The notes below the pieces were generated by a model. That model ran no database searches, was not told where the DNA came from, and was given only the letters and a program-made list of their open reading frames with translations. From Epiperipatus broadwayi (Eukaryota > Onychophora > Udeonychophora > Euonychophora > Peripatidae), in contig JAQFVV010006305.1 in assembly GCA_028023455.1 (NCBI GenBank), positions 2,595,001 through 2,659,000 of the forward strand: a stretch of DNA of 64,000 bases, in the 5' to 3' direction. Shown in pieces: positions 50,308 to 59,770 of the stretch (position 1 is the first letter of the stretch; every line of letters begins with the position of its first letter). A program made the translations under genes and the position numbers.

Positions 50308-50370
50308 GATCCAAGGCTCCTCACTGATGAAGGCCATAAGCCAGAAACTAGTTTGGCAATATTGGATGAG
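50308..50370 (+). ncRNA. Hammerhead ribozyme-like motif, family B unit 2
   Basis: CTGATGA (50324-50330) is intact. Stem II is GGC-CATAA-GCC, GAAA at 50344-50347, and stem III A-C/G-T within ACTAGT. NUH site GTT with cleavage expected after 50353. Stem I has a proximal TCA/TGG helix, an internal loop and a distal GATCCAA/TTGGAT helix, the layout of type I hammerheads in PLEs and retrozymes. Base pair 10.1-11.1 is A-A instead of G-C. Confidence 0.78.
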
Positions 50371-50443
50371 TAGGCAGTAGATGGGAATTTTATGCACAAG
50401 CCTTCTGGTATCCATTGATTACTCTGTCTTGCTTAGAGTGGCA

Positions 50444-50985
50444 CTACTGTAGGAAGAGAGTTTTGCCTATTTTAACAACAGTTAAGAGCAAGCGTGGAAG
50501 ATAGTGATCATGTGATGTTTTAAAGTCTTTAATGAAGTTGTTGATATTTTCTTTCTTGTCTGCATTGTATTTGCATAGATGCAAGTTTCTAAATAAAAAT
50601 GCATTTAAGTCAGCAAATTTATGACATGCGGGTGAGTTGGATTTAGGGTGAATGCAGCTTTGCATTTCAAAAGGTATGACTACCATTTTGTAATCTATTA
50701 TATGATTGTTTCTTGATAAAGAAAGATAGAGATATTTAATTTCTTTGTTGCTATTTTCATGTGTGTTGTTAAGCAATAGTTTAGTTAGATTTTGCAGTTC
50801 ATGTAGTATGTTTAAGATATTATTCTTAAAGGCAGTGATAAAAATATCATCCACATAATGCATATATGTAAAGTCTTGATTGGTATTTTAATATTTTGGT
50901 ATAATAGATTGTTCAAATTTATTTAAGTAAATACTTGACAGTATACCACTAATAGGAATGTCCCATGGGTCATTTGTCTTTCATA
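50444..50985 (-). pseudogene. PLE-3 reverse transcriptase, palm and thumb part
   Basis: From 'ISGILSSIYLNKFE' through one stop to the open frame MHYVDDIFITAFKN... The YVDD catalytic aspartates are intact. The true PLE sequence ends at INNFIKD (about 50535); the remaining open codons of this frame, to FKTSHDHYLPRLL..., come from antisense of the inserted repeat. Confidence 0.8.
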
Positions 50986-51000
50986 GTATACCACTAACTA

Positions 51001-51403
51001 TTTCACTTGTCTCATCTGTGTTCATTCACTAATTTTTGTTTTAAAACCATCCTTATAGATATTCAAACCCAGTATAAAAAGCTAAGATTCATCTTTTCTA
51101 TTTATACTTATTTCTCAAAAATTCATTGCAAGTATCCCTACTTTTCTAATAAACCATTAGTATGTTTCAATCTCTCTCTCTTTCTCTCTATTATTTTTTT
51201 ATATAATTTACAAAACAAATTCTCCAAGATATTCTATTTAAAATATTTCTCTCCCTGTCAATACCTTTCTTAAACTTTAAGAAATAGATTATAGTTTTTT
51301 TTTTTCACTATTATCATAAAATTTACTTCGATAGTCTGCTTATTACAATATATCTCCCTTTCAACTTTTTTATTTTCCATATCTACTGTTACTATATTCA
51401 AGT
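51001..51403. other. T- and C-rich spacer
   Basis: Pyrimidine-rich on the plus strand with no repeat or coding signal. The open frame at 51007-51273 is compositional. Confidence 0.4.
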
Positions 51404-51445
51404 CTTTGTATATTATATTATTGTATATTATTATTATATTATTGT

Positions 51446-51500
<55 letters not shown>

Positions 51501-51562
51501 TGTTATTATTATTATTATTCTTTGTATATTATATTATTGTATATTATTATTATATTATTGTA
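51404..51562. repeat. Tandem 43-bp duplication around a 51-base T-run
   Basis: 'ctttgtatattatattattg...' at 51404-51446 recurs at 51520-51562. Between them lies an uninterrupted run of 51 T (51448-51498) and a short ATT tract. The phenylalanine-rich frame across it is an artefact. Confidence 0.85.
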
Positions 51563-51764
51563 TTATTATTCTGTTTCAACTTTTACTGTTGGAAGGAACA
51601 ATTAATTTATATAATAGATTAATCATCTGTTTTAAGCTGACAAATTAACACAAAAAAATTGTTCAATTTTTTAATCCTTTCCCCTCATTTTATTAAAACC
51701 CAACTAAAAATTATTTGACTATTCTATCCATAAATTGCAATCTATTAAACAGTTTCATTAAAGC

Positions 51765-52235
51765 AGTCAACGACTTACCAATGTTGATGGCAATCAACAA
51801 TCTTAATATGTTGTCAAATACAATAAAGATGAAAATCCATAATTATTATGGACTAATATATTTATATAGACATTAAAGATTGTAAATCGATCCCAGAGAA
51901 TGACTATAATGATAGAATGAAGTTTGAATTAAATACCTCATTAAACAGATAATTATAAACTTTTTTGTGTTTTGAATGCAGACTAACAAATAGTCAATTA
52001 TAACATTCAAACTGCAACCACAACTTTCAAAATGCATTCAGACAATGTATTAATTTAATAATAAAGTTAATAGTGCTCAAGAATTTATAGATTCATAAAT
52101 GTAAATTCAATAAATCACTCAACACTTAGACAATACCAATATCAATAACAATGACCATTCTCAATCTGCTGTTAAGGCAAACTCCTTTTAACAATAAAAG
52201 TAAAAATTGTAATCTAATATGTTTATATGCATATA
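51765..52235 (+). repeat. Repeat family E, copy 2, with direct ends
   Basis: Colinear with 18885-19435, including 'gaatgcagactaa.aaatagt' and the terminal block 'cttagacaataccaatatc' repeated about 360 bp apart. Non-coding. The two copies are about 80% alike by eye. Confidence 0.5.
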
Positions 52236-52729
52236 TAAATGACATCCAGATTCATTCATATATGATTCATAGTACTAATGTAATGACATTTTGATTGATT
52301 ATATAGTTATCAACTGGGTAATGAATATTATAAAAAAGTATTTATAGAGGTCCTGTAAGCATTGATCTATAATAAAATTAAAAATTCAACCAATAGGAAA
52401 CAAATTTTTTTTAAAAATATAAAGATAAGGGCGTAATGAGAAAAAAATCAGAAGTCACAATGCTGTTTTAAGAATCTCAATGGCTTGTTTGTTTACATTT
52501 ATGATAAGTGTCACATCAGAATAGGATTCTGATATTTAAGAAATCTCCCACATCTATAGCACAGAGGGTGAAAGCTGCTTAATTACCTTAGCATGTTCAT
52601 CTTTTCTACCATTGATGTGATGATTTCCCACACAACTAACTCCACAAACTTCACAACATTATAAACCCCATGGGCCTCAAGAGAGATTGAGTAAGCTTAA
52701 ACAGAATGATACCAATTTTCTGTTTTCCT
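52236..52729. other. AT-rich spacer
   Basis: No recognised feature. Confidence 0.4.
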
Positions 52730-53120
52730 GAAGGTTTGTGATGATGGTATTTTAATTGCATTTATATGTTGGACTATTTCCATCATTTAACATTAAGTAT
52801 TAAATGCCTTTATAAAATATTAACTTTATTTAAATTTTCCAATTACACTCAACTGTTAATAATAGCACACAGATTATGATAAGCACAATGTTTCAAGTGT
52901 TATTATTCTCTTCTCTTCTTCAGATGATGCTGACTTGACCATTGGTAGTATTAGCAAAAAATGGACCTTGATCTTTAAATTCTTGAAATATTAAATTTTA
53001 TGGTAATGCTCTAACCAATTGAGCCATCCAGCTAAAGGTAACAGTCAATAAAAGTTTCATATACATATCTATAAGGTTCCTCCTGATTTCTCCATTTTTC
53101 CTTAGAGCAAAATTGATGAC
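52730..53120 (-). repeat. PLE terminal repeat a (3' side of PLE-1)
   Basis: A direct repeat of 55581-55965 in the same (minus) orientation, flanking PLE-1. The minus strand starts with a tRNA-like head, 'ggatggctcaattggttagagcatta' (A box TGGCTCAATTGG, about 53025), and continues into 'ctgaagaagagaagag...cttgaaac', a pattern reminiscent of decayed hammerheads in PLE pseudo-LTRs. It ends with the 'ttggactatttccatcatt' block. Confidence 0.7.
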
Positions 53121-53140
53121 TGGTTTTCATACATTATGTA

Positions 53141-53420
53141 CAGTCACTCTAAGTTGAGTTATAAACTTATTTGCCATTACTATGTAAACGAAATCTTTGA
53201 ATTTTTTCTTTGTGCCTTTTCCTCTCTAGCCAATATTTTTGTATTTTCCCAATTCAACATATGTTCATTGCTACATACATGGTTTGCTACCTTAGTCACA
53301 TCAGTTTTTTCTCTTCTAAACATCAGTTTGTGCTCTTGCAATCACTTTTGAATTGGGCAACTGGTCTTATCTATGTATATACTTCCACATTCATATGACA
53401 TTTCATAGATGTAGTTTTTG
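53141..53420 (-). pseudogene. PLE-1 GIY-YIG endonuclease module
   Basis: The minus strand reads IYEMSYECGSIYIDKTSCP then QEHKLMFRREKTDVTKVANH. This fits the 'Y(V/E)C..C...YIGET.RP...R..EH' pattern of PLE GIY-YIG endonucleases, with the glycine of YIG replaced by Asp (YID) and a stop in place of the catalytic Arg region. The same module is recognisable in PLE-2 at 58580-58800. Confidence 0.72.
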
Positions 53421-53775
53421 CTCTTCAGCATTTAAAGTTTAGGTTTTCTAGATATTAGAATTCCTCATAGTATGGCTCTGGATTGATGTTATACTAATTG
53501 CAGATTTGCCTTAATTTGTCTATTATTTTTGGTATGCTGAATACATTACAGTATCAATAATTGTTTTTTCCTATAATGGCTCTTTTTATTATCTATTTAG
53601 AGTTTTTTTTAATGATGGCTGAGAGATGACCACTTTTCATGAGAGTTCTATATATATCTTTTCTTAAATAAATACACTTTATTCACTTTACATTGAACTC
53701 TTTTTCGCAAAAAACCTTTTTATTATACTTATATGTATACACAATCTTACATTTCGATTTCCCTACTAAAGATGT

Positions 53776-54804
53776 TCAAAGTAGAGTGTATAAATTGCAT
53801 TTGTATAAGATATTAAATGATGAATTTGGTAATAGATCTCTTCTTTTTTCAAATCGCTGCTTTCTCAAAAAACTTCTTTTGCTTTCTTTCATTGTGATAG
53901 TATAACTTAATGTTTTATGTTTCTGGTATGATTGGAATGTATGTGCTAAGTATTTTCCTGGATGTGTAGATTTTCTGTAAACTATAGTTTTGATTTTTTC
54001 ATGAGAGTGTCTTATTGCAAGAACATCTAAGAATGCATATTTTTGTCTTTGTTCTGACTCTTTTGTGAATTTAGTTGAAAGGGGATATGTTGTTGATGTG
54101 TTTCCAGAAAATTTGTCATAGTACTTTGCCATGCTATCATATAACAAATGTATCATCAACATAGTGAAGCCAAACTGTGTGGACATTATGGTTATGGTTT
54201 CAAGATCTTTTATGTAAACATTGCTAATAAGGGGTGACAGTGATGAGCCCATAGACATTCCTTGATTTTGTTGAAACAATTTTGAGTTGTATTGAAAGTA
54301 TGTTGTTTAATGCAGAATATTAATAGTTCTATTATACTATTATTAGGAGGAATTGTTTATAAGCTCTTATCACCACTTAATCTTTTTCTTGCAATAGACA
54401 ATGCTTCTTCCCATGGCACATTTGTGAATAAACTTTTCAATTCGTATCATATTTGTTTGTCAGTTCTTTCAATTTTTATGTGTTTGATTAATTTTTCAAA
54501 GTCTCTAGAATCTCTAATAAAAGACTGGATCTTGTATGCCAAAGGACTAAGAACTTTGAAAAAAAAATCTTGACAAATTTTGCCGAGGTGAATTTTTAGA
54601 ACTAATAATAGTTCTTAATGAAATATGACCATTATCGATTTTAGGTAGACCATAAAAATGAGGAATATTGTTAAATAATGATGCTTTCTGAGTAATACTT
54701 GTAACTTTGTTTCTGTATTCAATATCAATTTTTTTTGCTACTTTTCTATAATGGCCTGATCTGAGGAGTTCTTGTATTTTGGTGCCATAATCAGTTGCAT
54801 CCAT
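53776..54804 (-). pseudogene. PLE-1 reverse transcriptase core
   Basis: Frames at 54547-54804 and 53776-54279 cover 'ATDYGTKIQELL', IPHFYGLPKIDNGHI (PLE motif 'YGLPK(I/V)HK'), 'LRTIISSKNSP', then a gap in another frame, QGMSMGSSLSPLISNVYIKDLE and the FLDVL box. YVDD is encoded at about 54155 but in the frame adjacent to the surrounding open frame, which marks a frameshift. The enzyme is related to telomerase RT. Confidence 0.82.
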
Positions 54805-55574
54805 TACAACTATTGCATTGTCTTTCGCAAAAGGGAGAATGATTATAAGTTTATCTATGACAGAATAATTATAAATTTATCTTTGAGAGATTTAATCACT
54901 TTCCTCTTATCGTAGGATTTCTTTGACTTCAATTTTTGTTGCCTCTCAAGGATTTTCTTTATTCTCTGGCATAAGTCTGCTGCTTCTTTTAAAAGTAATT
55001 TTTAAATAACTTTTTCAGTGGCTGCCATTATATCTAATAAAGAGATATTAGATGGTGTGATGGCAAAGTTTAATCCTTTTCCAAGAACAGAAATTTCAGC
55101 ATCTGTCAGTTGTTTAAGAACTAAGATTTTTAACAGATGAAGCTGATACACTGCTTGGTACTTTATAACTTTTGATATGCCATGTAAGCAAGTTTTTCTT
55201 TTCGAATTTTTGTATTTTTCCATGTAATTTAGAATATGATTTTTATATTATTTGAAAAACTTTTTTGAAGTCTTCATAAGTAAGTTTATTTTTCAGAAAA
55301 CATGTTACATTATTAATGGAATGTAAGGTTTAGTACTTGAAAAAATCTTTGAGCACTTATTTTTCTCTTAATAGAGTTTCACTTGCTTTTGAGTAATTTT
55401 CAGTTTTCTGGGAGTGAAATAGTGATTTTAGTTGCAAACCCTTTGGAACTATCTCTTCAGATTTACATTTATATAAGAAAGTTATGGATATTCTATTTTG
55501 ATCAGTTTTAGACATAATTTTTTCATAAATGCCTAAAGTTTGACATAGTATTGCGTCCATACTGAATACTTAGT

Positions 55575-55965
55575 ATTTTTCTGAAGATTGTGGTGATGGT
55601 ATCTTAGTTGTATTTATATGTTGGACTGTTTCCATCATATTGAATGAATGTCTTTAGAAAAATTTAACTTTGTTTAAATTTTGCAATTACATTCAACTGT
55701 TAGTAATAATGTACAGATTAGGATATACACAACATTTCAACGGTTATTATTTTTTTCTCTTCTTAAGATGTTGATGGCCTGACCATTGACAGTATTAGCA
55801 TAAAAATCAAACCTGGACCTTTAGATTTTTGAAAATTGAATTTTAAAGTAATGCTCTAAACAAATGAGCCAAAATATCAAAGATAGCAATCAGTAGAAAT
55901 TTTATATCTTTATCTATGAGGTTCCATCTGATTTCTCCATTTTTTTCTAAGAGCAAAGTTGATTA
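55575..55965 (-). repeat. PLE terminal repeat b (between PLE-1 and PLE-2)
   Basis: A direct repeat of 52730-53120. It lies at the 5' side of PLE-1 and also directly upstream of PLE-2, which points the other way. The tRNA-like head on the minus strand is more decayed here ('ttggctcatttgtttagagcatta'). Confidence 0.7.
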
Positions 55966-56183
55966 GTAGTCTAAATCTGACCAAAGAAGAAGTTAATTAA
56001 CTTTCTTATGTAAATGTAAATTTGAAAAGATATTTCCTTAGGATTTGCAACTAAAACCACCATTTCATTCCCATAGAGCTCAGAAAATTACTTAGAGAGC
56101 AAATGAAGTTCTATTAAGAAAAATAATAAATGCTCAAAGGGTTTGCAAGTATCAAATCTTGCATTTCATTAATAATGTAGAAT

Positions 56184-56459
56184 TATTATCAAAATCACTC
56201 TTTTCTTTATTTTGCTGTAATAAATTATATAAATACAATTTATCCAAACCACTTCAACCACTTTTTAGCAAAATCCTTTATTTGTACATATATACATACA
56301 CCTATGTTTCAACTGTCCAGCAGTCTTCTTCAGAGCCAGTTCACTTTAATTTTCTCTGAAAAGGACTGCAGGACGTTTGAAATCTAGATGTAGGTATATA
56401 TGTACAAATAAAGGGTTTTGTTGAAAGGGTTTGAAGTGGTTTGGATAAATTGTATTTAT
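56184..56459. mobile_element. Foldback insertion in PLE-2
   Basis: 276 bp flanked by a perfect 12-bp TSD 'ataatgtagaat' (56172-56183 and 56460-56471). Removing it rejoins INNVE with CFLKNK as in PLE-1 (INNVTCFLKNK). Inside, arms of about 100 bp (from about 56225 and back from 56459) are inverted, sharing 'tatataaatacaatttatcc', around a short spacer 'agccagttcactttaatttt'. It has no coding capacity. Confidence 0.8.
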
Positions 56460-57861
56460 ATAATGTAGAATGTTTTCTAAAAAAATAAAGTTACCGATGA
56501 AGACTTTATAAGAGTTTCTCAGGAAGAAATAATAATCATATTCTAAATTACATGGAAAATAAAAGAATACCAAAAAAACTTGCAAAAATGCATAGGTATA
56601 TAAAAAAATCATAATGTACCAAGCAGTTTATCAACTTCATCTATAAAAAAAATCTTAGTTTCTAAACATTTCTGTTCTTAGAAAAAAATTAAACATTGTC
56701 ATCACACCATCTAATATCTCTTTATAAGATATAATAGCAGTTACTGAGAAAGTCATTCAAAAATTATTTTTAGAAGAAGCAGCAAAATTATTCTGGAGAA
56801 TAAAAAGAACACTTGAGAGGCAACAAAAATGGAAGCCAAATATATCCTATGATGAGAGGAAAGTAATTAAATCTCTCAAAGTAGATAAATCTATAATTAT
56901 TCTCCTTTCTGATAAAGGCAATGGATACAAGTGATTAGGACAACAAAATACAAGAACTCCTCATAGCAGGCCAATACAGAAAAGTGGCAAAAAATCTGAT
57001 ACTGAGTACAGACACAAAGTTACAAGCATTATCCAAAAAGCATCACAAGTGCTTCAGTGATTAAAAAAAAGTAAATTAATATCATATTTCAGCAAAATTC
57101 CTCATGTTTATGGTCTATATGAAATTCGTAATGATCATGTTCCATTAAGACCTATTGTTAGGTTTAGAAAATTCACCATGCCAGAATTTATCAAGATTTC
57201 TTTTCAAAGTTCTTCATCCTTTGACATACAAGATTCGGTCTTTTATCAGGGATTCTAGACACTTTGTATAATTAATCAAAGAACATGAAAATTGAAAAAA
57301 CTGGCATACTAGGAAGATGTGAATTGGAAAGTTTGTTCACAAATGGACTGTAGAGAGAAGAACTGTCTACAGTAAGATAAAGATTAAATGGTGATAATAG
57401 TTTATAAACCAGAACAACTCTTCCTATTGCTAGTATAACAGAAATGTTAACATTCTGCATAATGACAACTTACAATACAAAATGAAATTCTTCCAACAAA
57501 ATCATATTACTATTGGCTCACCACTGTCACCCCTGATTAGCAATATTTAGATGGAAGAATTTGAAATCGCAACCATAAAGACTAAACCATATTCACCTAT
57601 AATATGACTTCACTATGTTAATAATACTTTTGTTGTATGTCCAGATAATAAAGGAATACTGTAAACTTTCTGGAAACACATGAATAATATCTCTCTTTCA
57701 ATTAATTTCAGAATAAGGTCAGAACATAAACAAAAATTGGCATTCTTAGATGTTTTTGTGACAAGACCCTCTCATAGCAAAATCAAAACTACAATTTTAA
57801 AACACTCATATATACAGGAAATTACTTAGCATATATACTCTAAGCCAATAAACATCACATG

Positions 57862-58238
57862 ATCACCCCTATAGGATAGTGGTGTCTATAGTGAACCAAA
57901 GACATCAAAATGTATAGGTACTGTACTAAGTTCAGACCTATATAACTATATAGGCTAATGAGCTTGGATTGAAAATATTAAGGTGTTTTCAATTTAAGAC
58001 TCATACTTTGTAGTTAAGTAGGGATAAAAGGTGGCTACTGGAGGGTTGCATTAGATCCTAAGATCTAGCTGCAGTGCTCTCAGATCCAAGGTCCATCACT
58101 GATGAAGGTCACAAGCCAGAAACTAGTCTGGGGATATTGAATGAGTATGCACTAGATGGTGATTTTATGCACAAGCCTTCTGGTATTCATTGATTACTCT
58201 AATTTGTAGTGTGTGGCAATACGTATAATGAGTTTTGC
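57862..58238 (+). mobile_element. Hammerhead repeat unit, family B, inserted in PLE-2
   Basis: Colinear with the plus-oriented units in PLE-3 (shared 'aaggtggct.ctggagggttgcatta', 'gatttta.gcacaagccttctgg'). It interrupts PLE-2 between YLAYIL and the conserved SHQKHKT. A TSD could not be defined. It carries one complete hammerhead motif. Confidence 0.72.
58083..58143 (+). ncRNA. Hammerhead ribozyme-like motif, family B copy in PLE-2
   Basis: CTGATGA is intact (58099-58105). Stem II is GGT-CACAA-GCC (one wobble), then GAAA, ACTAGT stem III and NUH site GTC, the preferred triplet. Stem I has proximal TCA/TGG and distal GATCCAA/TTGAAT with one mismatch. Confidence 0.75.
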
Positions 58239-58579
58239 CCATTATTTTTCTCACACCAGAAACACAAAACATGACATTATATTATTGTTATGGAACAGAC
58301 CAAAAGAAGTTTGTTCAGAAACCAGTGACCAAAGATGTATATAGAACAAACTCTTATGAAAAATGATTATCCATCAGTTGTCATTATGAAATCCCTAAAC
58401 AGACGACAACAAAAAAAACATCAAAGGAAAAAAACAGTTATTGTCACTGTAGTGTATCCATATATGCCAGAATGACAAACAAATTAAGAAAAATCTGCAA
58501 TCAGTATAACATTAATACAGCTTTCCAGAGCCATACCACACTATGAGGAATTTTAACATATACAAAGCCTAAACTTGAA

Positions 58580-58800
58580 ATGCTAAAAAGAAAAAAACTG
58601 CATCTATGAAGTTCCATGTGAATGTGAATATATATTGGTGAGACTAGTTGCCCTATTAAAAAGTGATTGTAAGAGCACAAACTTATGACTAGAAGAGAGA
58701 AAACAGATGTGACTAATGTAGCAGACAAGGTATGTATCAATGAAAATATGTTCAATTGTGAAAATACAAATATATTGAATATAGAGGAAAAGGTACACAG
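58580..58800 (+). pseudogene. PLE-2 GIY-YIG endonuclease module
   Basis: In one frame CIYEVPCECEYI, in the adjacent frame YIGET-like then 'CP(I)KK..(C)KEHKLMTRREKTDVTNVADKVC'. It is homologous to the PLE-1 module but with a frameshift in the middle of the YIG region. The minus-strand open frame across 58501-58848 is antisense. Confidence 0.75.
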
Positions 58801-58965
58801 AAGAAAAAAAATACTCACATGACAATAGCAACTGACCTTATAAGTCAACCTAGAATGATGACATATAATGTCTACAAACCACTAATCAACTTTGGTCTTA
58901 GGATAAGTGAAGAAATTAGAAGGAACATCATAGATAAGTATACAAAATTTTTACTGCATGTTACC

Positions 58966-59250
58966 TTTGGAAAGATGGCTCAATTGATAAGAATCTAAAG
59001 ATTCAGGTTTGATTCCCTTACTAGTACTGTCACTGCTCAGGACAGCAACACCTAAGGAAAAAGGAAGAGTTAATACCATTTGAAACTTTGTGCATATATT
59101 AACCTGTGCACTGTTAGTAAGAGTTGAATGTAATTGGAAAATTTAAATGAAATTAAATTTTCCTAATTACATTCAATACTTAACATTAGATAATGGAAAT
59201 AGTCTAAGACATAAATACAATTACAGATTTTTTATTAGTAGCATATGTTA
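58966..59250 (+). repeat. PLE terminal repeat c (3' side of PLE-2)
   Basis: The reverse-complement match of 52730-53040: tRNA-like head 'agatggctcaattgataaga' with B box 'ggtttgattcc' (59008), then 'acctaaggaaaaaggaagagttaat', 'tttgaaactttgtgc', and the block ending 'gataatggaaatagtc'. It lies at the 3' end of PLE-2. Confidence 0.72.
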
Positions 59251-59379
59251 TTATTATATTATAGAATTTTACAACATAACCAATACTGAGGAGTTTCTTT
59301 TATATAAGGAATTCAGACTTTAATATATTTTTTTCTTTCATATTTACTAAGGCTGTAACCTTAGGAATAAGCATCTGAA

Positions 59380-59770
59380 AAAGTTGAAGGTATGATTTAC
59401 TGCTTCCAGATATGATTTATCTGAAAGATTAATCACTTTAGTGAAATGAGTTTTGGTTACAAAAAAAAAGAATCTGAGTTGAATGATGATGGAGTGAAAA
59501 TTTTAAGTCTCTCTTTATGAAAGCAGAAAAAAATAAAAGATTGATTACAAATACATCAAGAAAGGGAAGCTCCCATTAGTCTCTGTTTCCATTGTAAACT
59601 TATGAGGATGGTTATAATTTATATTGTGAGAAGAAATCAAATAGGTTATCTTCTCCATGTTGCCAGACAAAAAATGTATCATCTATGCATAACAAATGAA
59701 AAACTTTATTGAAATAACCACTATTTTCCTCATTTGGTTAAGAAATAGTTATTTTCATATAATTTCCAAG
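59380..59770 (-). pseudogene. Fourth PLE-like reverse transcriptase fragment
   Basis: On the minus strand, adjacent frames give 'ICYA.MIHFLSGNMEK' (position of the YVDD box, decayed), 'NLFDF', then HKFTMETETNGSFPFLDVFV. 'FTMExExNGxLPFLDVLV' is a signature following the catalytic box in many PLE reverse transcriptases. This copy differs from PLE-1/2/3. Only the palm part remains. Confidence 0.6.

Larger units (their letters stand above)
49565..50522. mobile_element. Hammerhead repeat insertion, family B, in PLE-3
   Basis: A 958-bp insertion with a perfect 12-bp TSD 'aagtctttaatg' (49553-49564 and 50523-50534). Removing it rejoins the PLE-3 frame (INNFIKD + LLAAC). It consists of a partial unit in minus orientation (49565 to about 49857) and about 1.45 units in plus orientation with a 458-bp period. 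Each carries a hammerhead motif. There is no coding sequence. The unit also occurs at about 57862-58238. Confidence 0.82.
48946..51000 (-). mobile_element. Penelope-like retroelement relic (PLE-3)
   Basis: Minus strand, 5'-truncated. In order: 'GILSSIYLNKFEQSII' (RT motif before the catalytic box), MHYVDDIFI (intact YVDD, about 50863), a KPT-like region with IHPKSNSPACHKF, and INNFIKD at about 50540. A 958-bp insertion follows, then LLAACFKFKLIKNK to SPFIPKISNRITKALTHKFKI (49384-49560). The GIY-YIG remnant comes last (49140-49380, then LNVCISGTC... to 48950). PLEs encode an RT related to telomerase, usually fused to a GIY-YIG endonuclease. This copy is of a different lineage from PLE-1/2. Confidence 0.8.
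53121..55562 (-). mobile_element. Penelope-like retroelement (PLE-1)
   Basis: Minus strand, with all PLE parts in order: start MDAILCQTLGIYEK (55560); N-terminal domain QLTDAEISVLGKGLNFA (about 55115); FYGLPKIDNGHISLRTI (about 54640); QGMSMGSSLSPLISNVY (about 54260); LHYVDDTFVI in a shifted frame (about 54160); 'KYAFLDVLAIR' (about 54030); YRKSTHPGKYL (about 53970); and a GIY-YIG-like module near 53150-53420. Several stops and at least three frameshifts make it inactive, but YVDD is intact. It is flanked by direct terminal repeats, the pseudo-LTR layout known for PLEs. Confidence 0.88.
55985..58965 (+). mobile_element. Penelope-like retroelement (PLE-2), twice interrupted
   Basis: Plus strand, of the same family as PLE-1. 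Landmarks are LQLKP (about 56044), HFINNVE|CFLKNKVTDEDF around the first insertion, 'SDKGNG' (about 56910), a YG-LPK-like box near 57110, 'GSPLSPLISNI' (about 57505), LHYVNNTFVV (about 57605), 'KLAFLDVFVTRPSHSKIK' (about 57735), and after the second insertion CIYEVPCECEY...EHKLMTRREKTDV (58585-58715). Insertions are a 276-bp foldback at 56184-56459 and a family B hammerhead unit at about 57862-58238. Many stops; both catalytic Asp of YVDD are Asn. Confidence 0.85.

Noticed and set aside
51406-51648. Phenylalanine-rich 80-codon frame
   Set aside because: Caused by the T-run.
52850-52930. Active hammerhead ribozyme in PLE-1/2 terminal repeats
   Set aside because: The minus strand has CTGAAGA...TTGAAAC but no CTGATGA core or convincing stem II; at most it is a decayed relic.
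53136-53398. Plus-strand frames over 53136-53398 and minus-strand frames over 58501-58848
   Set aside because: Antisense of the GIY-YIG modules of PLE-1 and PLE-2.
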